Of a DNA stretch of 64,000 nt, positions 1-10,255 are shown in pieces. The translations under genes were made by a program, and so were the position numbers. The stretch comes from Varanus komodoensis (taxonomy: Eukaryota > Chordata > Lepidosauria > Squamata > Varanidae): assembly GCF_004798865.1 (NCBI RefSeq), contig NW_025335440.1:2606243-2670242 (forward strand), in the 5' to 3' direction. Every line of letters begins with the position of its first letter. The stretch's first letter is position 1. The notes beneath the pieces were generated by a model. The model made no database searches and was not told where the DNA came from. It saw only the letters and a list, made by a program, of their open reading frames with translations.

Positions 1-715
1 TACAGGTTAGGTGACAAGTGGCTGGAGAGCAGCACTTGTGAAAGGGACCTCAGGGTGCTGGTTGACTGCAGGCTAAACATGAGCCAGCAGTGTGATGCGG
101 TGGTCAAGAGGGTTGACTAACCCTTGGTTGCATAGCCAGAAGTGTGGCTTCTAGATCAGGAGAGGTATTGCTACCACTCCGTACAACTCTGGTGTGCCCA
201 CAACTGGAATATTGTGCTCACTTTTGGGCCCCTCATTACAGAAAGGATATAGCCAGGTTGGGGTCAGTGCAGCGTAGGGCCACAAGGTTGGTGGCCGGTT
301 TGCAGGGGATGCCGTATGAGGTGAGGCTGAGGGAACTGGGTCTCTTCAGCCTGGAGAAGAGGAGACTCAGAAGGGACATATTGGCGACATTCAGGTATGT
401 GAGGGGATGCCACACGGAAATAGGTAGAGACCTGTTCTCCCCTGCAGAGGAAGGCAGGACACGCTCCAATGGAGCAAAGCTCAGGGAGCCAAGGTTCCAT
501 TTGGATGCCAGGAAGCGCTTCCTGACAGTCAGGACCCCGAGGGTGTGGAATGGGCTTTCCCTGGAGGTGGTTGAGGCCCCATCGGTGCGGATGCTCAAGG
601 ATAGGCTGGATGTCCACATGGGAGGCATGTCATGAGTGGAGCCGGCTGGTGCCAGAGGTCAGACTAGATGGCCCGGGAGACCCCTTCTGACTCGCTCTGT
701 TTCTGTTTCTAGATG
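1..715 (+). mobile_element. CR1 LINE, 3' end of ORF2 plus 3' UTR
   Basis: This is the last part of a CR1 non-LTR retrotransposon, cut by the window edge on its 5' side. Positions 144-635 stay open for 163 codons and carry the CR1 post-RT signature LEYCAHFWAPHYRKDI followed by the VQRRATRLVAGL stretch. The UTR ends near 715 in a TTTCTG-type repeat, as CR1 elements end in short tandem repeats rather than poly(A). Upstream of 144 the frame is broken (a TAA follows GTTGAC near 118). The same 3' end recurs inverted at 8063-8110, so the two belong to one subfamily. It is a dead fragment; any protein from it would be C-terminal only. Confidence 0.9.
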
Positions 716-2487
716 TAATAAAGATGCAGCCTTGCCCCTTCTGGATCATCATGTCATGTTTCTGGATGGACCACCACCAGCAACAGGTGGGAACTGCCCA
801 TGAGGTTATCACAGTTTCTCATAGAAGAATCTTCCAGACCTGCCCTGGCTCCATCTACCAAGGCACACCACTGGCTTCCCCTCAGCAAGAAGGAATATAA
901 AGGACTTGCCTTTCTACCTGAGCCCCAGCTTGTCTTGCTTTCTGTTCTTGCTCGTGGTCCTGGCTTCTGCTTTGTTCCTTTCCATCCCAATGGCTTTTTG
1001 AGGCCAACTCTAATTTTTTCTCTCATCCTGCTTTTTTTGGCTTACCATGCAATCTCGATTAGTCTTTGGGCCCTCAGTTCTCCACCTCTGACTCTTTCCG
1101 GGTCAGTGCCAGCCCAGATAAATGCAGAAATTCTGTTCTTGCTGTGGTCACTCAATTAATCTCACAGTGCCCCTAAATGCACTCTAGATCACCCCTCCCA
1201 CATCTCGCAGTAATTATTGGCATATTTCTATCAGAGCTCAGTGAAGAACAGTTGGGAGACTTCACAGATTTTGTTCCTGCAGAACTCTGAGTTTGTTTTT
1301 GACCCAAAACAAACAGATCTGCTGTTGCCCAAATCCACTTACTCCAAAGAGGCCAAAATAGCCTCACTCTGTTTCATAATGTAGGGACAGGGATAGCATG
1401 GTGCCCCACTAAGGCAGGCCACTGCACTAGCACCATTGCTACCAAGGAGGCTTCTGTTTGGAAGAGCAGCACGGTCCAAAGTTGTCTCAAAGACTTCTGA
1501 CCTTTCCCGTTTTCCTGATCCCATCTCGCTGCCCCCACTAGGTTTTATTTAATTTTTTTTATAATGCTGCAAGTCATTACAATGAGATTTGTAGCATGGC
1601 ATTATCCTATATTGGCATAATAATAATTGATAACTTAAACTAGCTCATTAATCAACAAAGAACATTAGCTCAGCACAGAAGCCAAGGAAAACCTCGCCGC
1701 TCCGCCATAACCAAAAGCATTTAAAGGGCAACATTGTCTTCCAGGCAGCACTTAGCAACATGGCACGGATGGCTGTCCTTTCCATTCGTGTCCCCGCTAG
1801 GCAGCAGCAGTGCTCTGGGCAGGCAAAGCTCGGCTGACGTAAAATTTTATTGTTACGGCCTGCAAAGGCAAGGCCTTCATGTAGGATTCAGAGGCCATTT
1901 GTCTTCATTTAATGGCATCCATTCCATGTCACTAGGATTAGGCTAATCCCTCCAGTTTATTTACAGAAGACAAATGAAAGCAACTCCAAATACTAAACTA
2001 CAAAAATGCCTGCACCATGGCAGATTTATGAAATGGAGGTCTGCAGTCAGCAACTAGATTTTTCCAGAAGGCCATTTGAAAATAAGAAAGGGAAGAGAGA
2101 TCTGAGCCTGCACGTGCCTATCCATCCCTCCTATTTCCTGATTACTTCATGTAGATACCCCAACACCATATTCCTTTTGCTCGTCTGGACTGGCAACTGG
2201 AAGGGGGGACAGTGGCATGCCACTGGCGGTCAAGTTTAGTCCATGGGGACCCTGTTCATGTTTGTTCTGCTAATTTATCCCAGGCAGGAGGGGAAAACCA
2301 CTAACCCTCAGCCTGATCACAAGTTAAAAACAAAAATAAAAAAACAGGTCTTCTGAGTTGGTTGCTTTCTTGCATGTTAAATCTCAGCTTTGAACATCAG
2401 GGTTGCCTTTGTTGCAGTCCATGCATAATTATCCGTAAGAATAGCAGTATAGTTTGCTATAAATAAAATATAGAGATGTACACAGCA
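716..2487. other. Intronic sequence without recognised gene or repeat
   Basis: No credible exon or repeat is seen. ORFs here are short and lack domain motifs. The stretch 1545-1990 is AT-rich, free of recognisable repeats and contains several homeodomain-like TAAT cores plus a TGACGTAA half CRE near 1838, so it is a candidate conserved noncoding element. That is inference from composition only. Confidence 0.5.
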
Positions 2488-2812
2488 TAGTCAGAAAATC
2501 ACAGAAGAGTAGAATTGGAAGGGGCAGGGCAAGAAATTACACCACTCAGATGACTGTCCATTTTTTTCTGAATGTCTCTACTCTGGAAGATGAAGACTAG
2601 GTTGGACTGTGTTGTGAATGGAGAAGACAGAACCTGAGAGGTGGCCAAATATTAGGGCTGGTCCTTGGTCCATCTGAGTTTCCAACAGGATTTCTTCCAA
2701 CCTAGTACAGATAGGAAATTTTTCCTGATACCCAGTTGAAATCTGGAGTCCTACACCTTGAAGCCATTATTCCACGTCCTACACTCTTGGATGATTGTAA
2801 CAACCTTTGCGG
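2488..2812 (-). mobile_element. CR1 LINE 3' fragment, minus strand, old
   Basis: The segment starts with the inverted CR1 3' end seen throughout squamate genomes (ATCACAGAAGAGTAGAATTG near 2500) and includes the inverted 3' coding words around TTTTTCCTGATACCCAGTTG (near 2718) and CCATTATTCCACGTCCT (near 2764). It is strongly decayed, with no open frame, and has an internal stretch (about 2570-2700) that does not fit the CR1 pattern. Confidence 0.7.
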
Positions 2813-2821
2813 TATTATAGA

Positions 2822-3175
2822 AAGAGTAGTATAGTTGAAATGGTCTATGAAGGCCGTCAGGTCCAAACCCCTGCTATTGCAGGATACTAAGTTACACTAT
2901 CCCGCTCAGATGCCTGTCCAGGTGCTTTTTTAATTTAGTCAGGAAATTCTTTCTTGTGCCTAGTCTAAATTAGATTTCTTTTAACTTAAGTCTGCACCCT
3001 GGAATGAACGGGAAGAGATCTTGTCCTTACCTCTTTGTGACTGCCTTTCAGGTATTGTAAAGTTCCCTTCTGGAGGCTGAACATGCCCAGTTCTCCCAGT
3101 CTCTCTCATAGGGCTTTGCCTCCATTCCCTCAATCTTCCTTGTGGCCTTCCCTCAATGCCATCAAAATTGACCAC
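2822..3175 (-). mobile_element. Second CR1 LINE 3' fragment, minus strand
   Basis: A second inverted CR1 3' end begins about 2822, directly behind the first, and runs through the inverted coding words AAGAGATCTTGTCC (near 3011), GGCTGAACATGCCCAGTTCT (3077) and CTCATAGGGCTTTGCC (3106). Two inverted copies of the same terminal region in tandem mean either two insertions or a local duplication. Both are degraded. Confidence 0.75.
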
Positions 3176-3957
3176 TGAGTCACACTGCCCTTGGGGAAGA
3201 GAATTTGGTCAACTGACGCTCCTTGTGGTTTTATGGCTGGGAATGAGTGAGCAAGCCATGCTGAAGAGCACCACCTTGCTGCTTATCTCGTGCCCGGCTC
3301 CCGTTCATATATGTGGTCAATGCTCAGTTGGCACCATTTTCTAAAGGACTGTGCATATGGAGCAGCAAACAAAGGACGGACTTGCACAATTTCTGCAAAA
3401 TCTGTGCAAATGTCTTTCGTGGGATGGAGAAGAGTCCCATTTAGCGTAAAGGAAAATTACACAAACATGCAACTGCACTAGGAGCCAGGAATGAAACAGG
3501 CACACGGATGTGTTTGGCTGTTTCAAAATACTTCCTGAGAACACATGTTTGTATTTGTGTGCACAGCTGGAGCTTCACACAGGGCACTCTCATGAATTCT
3601 GCAAGCAGGAGCAAGCCAGATTGCATGCCTGTGATAGTCTCCAAAACATACAGAACACAAGATGGACAGAGCCGTTGACAAAAATGGATGGATTAATACA
3701 GGAAAGATGGTGAGGGAAGCATAGTCAGCAAAATTACCTGCATTTAGGCTGCTTCCCATGAGCATAATATGCAAGCTGCGATTTTAGAAACTGAGACTGC
3801 AAATGGGATCGTAAGAGTTCATTGATGGAAAGATCGGTCTTGGGGATCAAGGTTCCCTGCACATTATCTTGCTCTTGCACATGCTCTGCTTCCCGGTGAT
3901 GTGGAACCCTAGAATATGGACATCCCACTTTGGCATTCTCTGTGCAAGGAAGCATAA
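3176..3957. other. Unassigned intron sequence
   Basis: No gene is recognised. The part around 3385-3560 is rich in TGCAAA/TGCACA words resembling segments at 45.8, 58.0 and 62.6 kb, which may be copies of one old dispersed repeat. No open frame with a known domain is present. Confidence 0.4.
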
Positions 3958-4200
3958 CACTGAGAGCCAGGGCGGCGCGGTGGGGAAGAGCCGGGGCAGG
4001 GGCTCAGGCGACCCGGGTTTGGGTCCCCGCTCGGCCAGGGAGCCCACGGGGCGGCTTTGGGCCACTCAAGGACCCTCAGCCCAGCCTACCTCACAGGGTT
4101 GTTGCTGTGGGGATAGGATGGAGGAGGAGAATGATGTGAGCTGCCTTGAGCCCTTTGAGGAAAAAGGCAGGATATAAATCCAAAAATAAATAAAATAAAT
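3958..4200 (+). mobile_element. tRNA-derived SINE with L2-like tail
   Basis: The 5' part has a tRNA-like RNA polymerase III promoter: a box A-like GGCGCGGTGGGG near 3972 and a box B-like GGGTTTGGGTCCC near 4014. The body includes the typical CCTACCTCACAGGGTTG block (4085). The 3' end has a short hairpin-like segment around GATGTGAGCTGCCTTGAG (4133) and GGCAGGATATAAAT, then an AAATAAAT-type tail to 4200. This tail resembles the L2 tail at 61190-61337, which suggests mobilisation by L2. Unusually GC-rich 5' half. Confidence 0.8.
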
Positions 4201-4479
4201 AACATGATCCGGCTGTTTGCTTGCAGTCATCAACCATAGCAACAGAAATTGCATTGGGTTGGGTGGGTTGAAGACCGCGTTGTGTTCTGGTTGGGAGTAA
4301 TGCAATCCTTGATGCCTAGAATATGCCTGCTGCTACTCTAGGATGGACTTCCAGTCTGGATCGGTTTAGGCATAATGGTGCGGAATGGTCCAGAAGCACC
4401 AGCTCATTCAAATAAGGGACCACGTCTTTCGCAGGGGGTAGCTAATACAGTCTTATTATAGCAGTACGTTATGCTGCCT

Positions 4480-4760
4480 TCCAATCCATTTCCATGCCCA
4501 ACTCAAGGTGCTGAAATTCACTTTTAAAGAGGTGAAGGAACACTTCTTCCCAGGTATACCTACCTGGACCATCTCTAGAAGTTTTTCTCTGGATGGCCCC
4601 ACCAAAACAAATTGATGTGGCTGGCTACTAAGAAGCTTTTTCAGTGGTAGCACCATGGCTAAGGAACATTCACCCCAGAAAAGCTCACCTGGTGCCTACA
4701 CTGTTGTCCTTTTTGTGTTAAAATGAAATAAGTTTGTTTTCTCAAGCTTTAGGTGAGCTG
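4480..4760 (+). mobile_element. Old L2 LINE 3' fragment (tentative)
   Basis: Translated by eye, 4510-4690 gives pieces such as KEVKEHFFPG and, further on, a region resembling the L2 C-terminal 'APxLWNxLP' block (GCACCATGGCTAAGGAAC near 4651). The order agrees with L2 ORF2, but the copy is heavily decayed and the family call is only probable. Confidence 0.4.
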
Positions 4761-6489
4761 GAGGTGTCAATATTTAGTGCATTTTAAGATCTTTGCACTT
4801 TTGCTGACATTTACTTATGGTTTTAGTCTCACATTGCAGCTTTATACGTGGGTTCCAAATCTAACTTGTTGAGAGGCAAGCCAAAGTTCCTGATTCACAT
4901 GCCACTTGGGACAACTCAGAGATGGAGTCTGTGCCTTGTTTAATCCCTCCTGCTAACAGGGGAGTAACTGGGCACTGTTCACAAGAACCCGGGGTTTAAA
5001 CAAATGCAAACATATGAATTGTTTAAATTTCCATTTAATGAAGGTTTCCATTTTGTGTTTTATTATGTTGCTCTATATTTTGTTATATGTCTTCCCATTT
5101 TGATTGTTTCCATGTTTGTAATCACTCTGTGAACATGCACTTGTGCAGGCAACTCTCAACAAACAAACTGGTCCTACGTGGTCTTAGAAAACCCCATGAA
5201 TTCCATTGGAACTGGCCTCGTTTAGGAATGTATATTTGCATGGGGATTCCCATTCCCATTTAGGGCTAGAGAAATAAGTGCAAAGAATGAAGAATGGAAA
5301 CAGAAGATGTGAGCCAGCAGCTCATATCCAAACCACCTTTGAACCAGCTTTCCCACCTTCACTTCATGTCTTTATCATTCCTCTAACATGATTTGTTTCA
5401 TCCATATTTCTTCATATATCGATGCTCACACAGTTTCCTTGTTTCCGTTCATTAAACCCAAAGCAACAACAGAGGATGAATCACAAGCCGGGGTGTCAAT
5501 ACTGTAGATAAGTCCCTTTCAATTTCCCCCTCCTTGATTTTCCATGCACCAAAAGCAATGGATCAAACTCAAATGGCCCTCTTGCCTACTAGTTTGACAC
5601 TGATAAACACTTCATTAAGCAAATAACTTGGGCTTGCCTCTCAGAAGAGTCATACATTCCAAATTGGATGGATCTCTGTGTTCATTTTAATGTATCTGGG
5701 AGAAATTCAGCCAAGACAAAGCAGTACTTACAGCTGAGGATCTAAGCCTGCATAGATAAAGTCTTTTAGATATCTCTGAACATTACACATCTCAATAAAT
5801 CATATTTTCATATCTCATTTTCAAAGGAGCAGAAAACCATGCACTGTATCTGATGTCTATCTCACTTCTATAGTACAGAAAGTTGGATTACTTCTTTGTC
5901 TTGAATCTTCTTGAAGATCAAAAGCAAATGCATACAATTACAGCCCCAAAATGGCTCACTATCCAAATCAAGAAGTTGGTAATAATCACAACAGCTTCGG
6001 CCAAAACTATCATGGGCTGAAATCCTACAGATTTGGAGCCAGAGCTACAATTCTAGGAATAAATACTTTGTGCTCTGCACAACACTGAAAAATTACTAAT
6101 ACACATTGCTGGGTGCCCATAGAAATGTTTGAGTGTTTTTGACTTCTCTAAGTTGTGATTTTTATACTTTCAAAGTTTTATTTAGATCTGTCCAACATTA
6201 ACATTTGTGATTTTTTTTCAAGTTGCATTGTCTTCATTTCTTGCAACTTGATCCCCTTGGCCAAACACAAGATCTCCTCCATCCTAATTTAGGCACCTGC
6301 TAAAACGTTCTTGCCAAATGCCCATTCGATAGGGATGCAGGGTCCATTCTGGACAGCAGGGTCCATTCTTCGGGTTAAACCTGCAGTCTTTGGTCCCCTG
6401 AGTATTCCATCAAAATGTTCATTCAGGTTTGCTCTTCTGAATATTTCATGGTGTTGCACAGGCACCATCATGAACACGTCTTTGTGATT
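4761..6489. other. Gene-free, AT-rich intron sequence
   Basis: I see no exon, RNA gene or recognisable repeat. Reading frames are short in all six frames. Confidence 0.5.
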
Positions 6490-7425
6490 CAGAGAAAGTC
6501 CATCTAGCCCTGCACTTCGTTTCTAAAAGTTGCCCGTGTACCAAAAGATTGGAGAACACCTGTTTTTAAAAATGGATCCAGGAAATTGCAGGCCACTTAG
6601 CTTAACAGCTGTTCTGGATGAACTGCTTGAATTATTAAAGTTATTAAATAACTGCTATTATTAAAGATAGAATCAGCAAGCACATAGAGGGTCAGGCCCT
6701 GCATGGCTTCCACAGGGGAAAGTCCTGTCGCACTAACCTATCGGAGTTCTTTAAGAGTGCCAATAAGCACGTAGATGAGGTCAATCCAGTAGAAGTTGTT
6801 TACCTGGCCTTCCAAAAGGCTTTTTGACAAAGTCCCTCAGCAAAGGCTCCTGAGTAAACTAAGCAGTCATAGAATAAATTTGGAGGGGGAGGTCCTCTTA
6901 TGGATCACTACATGGTTAAAGAACAGAAGCCAGAGACTGGGAATAAGCAGCAATATTTTCCAATGGAGAGAGGCCATCCATGGAGTCCCATGGGGTACTG
7001 AATTGGAACCAATGCTTTTCAGCCTATTCGTAGATGATCTGGAATTACGAGCACACAGTGAGCTGGCCAAGTTTGCTGTTGACACTAAACCATCCAGGGT
7101 GGTTTATACCAAAAAGGATTGTGAGGAACTCCAATGGGATCTCTCCAAGCTGAGAGAATGGGCATCAAAATGGCAAACACAGTTCAATGCATGCAAGCGC
7201 AGAGTGATGCATACAGGGGCAAAAAATCCTAACTGCAATTATGTATTGATGGGATTTGAACAAGCAGCGACGGAGCAAAGGGCTTTGGGGTAGTGGTAGC
7301 TCAATGAAAATGCTAGCAAAGTGCTCAGGTGCTGTGGAGAAGGTGTACTCCATGCTAGGCTTAACTAGAAATAGAATAGAAAATACACCTGCCAAAATCT
7401 TACTTCCTTTATACAAGGCAAAACA
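6490..7425 (+). mobile_element. CR1 LINE, decayed RT to C-terminal part
   Basis: A plus-strand CR1 relative covering reverse transcriptase and the region behind it. Coding words in order are the NCRPLSLT-like start (6575), the F-x-KAF-like block (6810), HGVPWGTELEPMLFSLFVDD (about 6979-7038, matching CR1 'SGVPQGSVLGPVLFNIFIND'), and AKFAVDTKPSRVV (7063), which stands where an FADDTKL catalytic block is expected; the first Asp of the DD pair is now Val, so the enzyme would be dead. A 165-codon open frame spans 6796-7293. There is no clear 3' tail; at about 7430 the sequence switches to an upstream part of another CR1 copy. Confidence 0.8.
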
Positions 7426-7436
7426 AAACAAAACGT

Positions 7437-8062
7437 CTACAGAGGGTGGCAGCAGAGCCAGGCCACAAAGGAAAAAGATAAACAAATAGTAAGGGATGGC
7501 AAGGACGGCATCAGGAAGGCTAAAGCAGGAAATGAACTGAGACTAGCAAGGGATGCTAAGCACAATCTTCTCAGATACATCCAAACGAAAAGACCTGTGT
7601 GAGACAAGGGTGTCCAGCTACTTAAAGTGGATGGCAGAGTGATGACAGATGACAAAGAAAAGACAGAGGCACTCGATTCCCGCTTCACCTCAGTCTTCTC
7701 CCAGTTTGTCTGACATCGATCCCTGGAAAAATTCTGGCACAAATTACTTAAAAATCACTCTGCAAGCATCTTGAAGAAAATGCAGTAACTGATAGAAGCC
7801 AACATGGATTTATCAAAAATAAATCCTGCCAGACTATAATTTAATCTCATTTTTTTTGACTGCGTAACCTCCCAAAGGGACAGAGGGAACAGTGTGGACA
7901 TAATCTACCATGACTTTAGCAAAGCTTTTGACATAGTGCCCACAACATTCTGAGAAGCAAACTAGGAAAGAAAAAAAGAAAGGAAGGAAGGAAGGGAGGG
8001 AGAGGACTAGATAGAAAAACTGAGTGTTAGGTAGATCCAAACTTGGCTGCTAAATTGGACAC
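7437..8062 (+). mobile_element. Host CR1 LINE, segment 1 (EN-RT linker to RT)
   Basis: The start of a CR1 copy later split by three insertions. Words include AKAGNELRLARDAK (about 7520), DSRFTSVFSQF (7675) and the RT 'DFSKAFDIVP' block (7912-7941). It continues past a purine-rich expansion into the expected 'GRSKLG' region (GTAGATCCAAACTTGGCTGC at 8031) and is then interrupted at about 8062 by an inverted CR1. Several stops and frame changes make it non-coding. It resumes at 9652. Confidence 0.8.
7964..8005 (+). repeat. Purine microsatellite (AAAG/AAGG)n
   Basis: An imperfect GAAA/GGAA tract grown inside the CR1 RT region, which still continues on both sides of it. Confidence 0.85.
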
Positions 8063-9651
8063 ACAGAAACAGAGTCAGAAGGTGGTTTCCCAGGCCATCT
8101 AGTCTGACCCCCAGCTCCAGCCAGCTCCACTCATGGCATGCCTACCATGTGCATGTCTAGTCGATCCTTGAACACCCTCACTGATGGGGCTTCAACCACC
8201 TCCTCTGGAGGCCCATTCCATACCCTTGAAGTCTATCCATCAGAAAGTACTTCCTGGCATCCACCCTAAATCCTGGTTGCCTGAGCTTTGCTCCACTGGA
8301 ATATGCCCTGCCCTCCACTGCAAAGGAAAATGGTCATGTCCCACATCTCTGTGGCACCCCTTCACATACCTGTACATTGCTAACCATCTCTTCCTCTCAA
8401 GGCTGAAAAGACCAAGCTCCCTCAATCTCTCTTCATATGGCTTTCCCTGCAAACCAGCCACCATCCTAGTGGCCCTTCTCAGCACTGATTCTAACCTTGC
8501 TATATCCCTCTTGTAATGAGGGGCCAAGAAATGAACACAATAATCCAGATGCAGATGCACCAGAGTCATATAGAGAGGCAGTACTACCTCTCCCGATCTA
8601 GAAATCACATTTCTGGCTATGCATCCAAGGGTGGCGCTTGCCCTCTTGGCCACTGGCTCATGTTTAGCCCACAGTCCACCAGCACCCCAAGATCCTTTTC
8701 ACAAGTGCTGCTTTCCAGCCACTTGTCCCCTAACCTGTACTTGTGATGCCCATTCCTAGGCCCCAAGACCTTACACTTATCTGCATTGAACGCCATCTTG
8801 TTATCCCTGGCCCACTTCTGTAGTCTGTCCAGATCCTTTTGGTTCTGGAGTAGCTGTTCCTCAGTTGGGGCCACTGCCTCCGTTTTAGTATCATTTAGTA
8901 TTTAGATGCGAATTTGATCAGCAGACTTCTCACTCCTCCGCTTGGTCATTGATGAAAAGGATGAACAGGATCGGCCCCCGGACAGAGCCCTGGGGGACCC
9001 CGCTTGTCACTGGCCGCCATCCTGATGCTTCCCCACTAATGGTTACCCTCTGCTTTCGGTCCGTCAGTCATGCCCTAATCCATTGGACAGTGCATTGGTC
9101 TATCCCCAAATTCCTCAATTTCTCGACCAGGATATCATGTGGCAATTTGTTGAAGGCCTTGCTGAAATCCAGACAAACCACATCAACAGTGTCCCCTCCA
9201 TCTAGCCTCCTCGAAACCCTGTCAGAGAATTCCACAAGGTTTGTCTGGCAGGAACTGTTTTTGCAGAAACCATGTTGTGTGGCCAGTAACCTCCTTTCCC
9301 TATCTAAGGACTCCAGACCATTTGCTATTATGAACCTTTCTATTGTCTTTCCCACAATGGACGTAAGGCTAACTGGTCTGTAATTCCCCATGTCCCTTAT
9401 ACTACCTTTTTTGAAAATTGGGACGACTGACGCCACCCTCCAGTGCTCTGGAACCTCACCCATTCTCCACAAGCCCTCAAAAATGGTGGCCAGTGGACCT
9501 GAGAGTTCCCCTGCCAATTCCCTAAGTACCCTCAGGTGTAACCTATCAGGGCCTGATGCCTTGGTAACATCCAGTGCCCCAGGGAGCTACTCAACTTCTA
9601 GGGGGGCAACTTTAATCTGTGCCCCTATATTCCCAGCTTCATCCATAGCAC
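8063..9651 (-). mobile_element. CR1 LINE, 5'-truncated, inserted inverted in another CR1
   Basis: About 1.59 kb of minus-strand CR1. Its 3' end at 8063 matches the inverted tail of the copy at 1-715. The minus-strand frame 9068-9517 gives RT blocks PEHWRVASVVPIFKKG, NYRPVSLTSIVGK and CLDFSKAFNKLPHDILVEKL; further down are GDKWLESSTCEKDLGVL (8617-8874) and LHLDYCVHFLAPHYKRDIAR (8240-8653). Frames shift between these pieces, so the copy is dead but much less decayed than its host. It lies in a plus-strand CR1 whose sequence resumes at 9652. Confidence 0.9.
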
Positions 9652-9822
9652 TTTTCAAATTTGAGGGAAGTAACTAGTGGGGTGCCTCGGGGTTCAGTCC
9701 TGGGCCCAGAGCTCTTCAACGTCTCTGTTAATGGTTTACATGACAAAGTACAGGGAAAGAATCAAATTTGCAGATGATACAAAATTGGGTGTAATAGTCA
9801 ACATCCTAGAAGACAGAATGAA
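9652..9822 (+). mobile_element. Host CR1 LINE, segment 2 (RT core)
   Basis: The host CR1 resumes with 'TSGVPRGSVLGPELFNV' (9675-9725) and a region decayed from 'KFADDTKLG' (CAAATTTGCAGATGATACAA at 9764). This follows segment 1 in the normal CR1 order, supporting one element split by the inverted copy; about 20 bp of the host appear lost at the junction. Confidence 0.75.
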
Positions 9823-10187
9823 GCCTCGAGAATAGAAAACTGAGGGAGAACATGATATCCCTCTATAAGTACCTCAAAGGCTGTCCCAAAGATGAAGATC
9901 AAAATCTCTTCTTGCTGATAACAGAGTGTAGGACATGGAATAATCAGTTCAAGTTGTAACAACCCAGATTCAGGCTAGATATCAGGAAAAGTTTCCTCAC
10001 TGTCAAAGCAATACATCAGTGGAACCAGCTACCTGGAGAGGTGGTGGACTCTCCCACACTGGAGACATTCAGAAAGAAACTGGACAGCCCTCTGAGGGGG
10101 ATGGTGTAACTTGCTGCCCTTGAACAGCAGGGATTGGCCCTGATGGCCTTCATGGCCTCTTCTAGCTCTAGTATTCTATGATTCTGA
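9823..10187 (+). mobile_element. CR1 LINE 3' end, second copy in the nest
   Basis: The segment holds the CR1 C-terminal words and 3' UTR: AACATGATATCCCTCTATAA (9851), TGGTGGACTCTCCCACACTG (10042) and a terminal TATGATTCTGA repeat (10176-10186), the usual CR1 end. It is out of order relative to the following 10188-10255 segment, which belongs upstream in the CR1 coding order. It is therefore best explained as a separate short insertion in the host CR1, with loss of some host sequence; a local rearrangement is the alternative. Confidence 0.7.
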
Positions 10188-10255
10188 ATTTTTGGTGTGG
10201 CTGCACTTGGAATATTGCATTTAGTTCTGGTTACTAAAAAAGGGCATTATTAAAG
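10188..10255 (+). mobile_element. Host CR1 LINE, segment 3
   Basis: Carries the CR1 post-RT word 'TWNIAFSSGY'-type region (GGCTGCACTTGGAATATTGC at 10200) and stops at AAAGGACATTAT, exactly where an L2 element begins. The next CR1 word, ATTGAGTTGGAAAAAGTACA, appears only at 13801. Confidence 0.75.

Noticed and set aside
3970-4040. Possible true tRNA gene from box A/box B-like motifs
   Set aside because: No cloverleaf can be closed and the motifs are followed by SINE body and tail; the same applies at 33338, 46108 and 51145.
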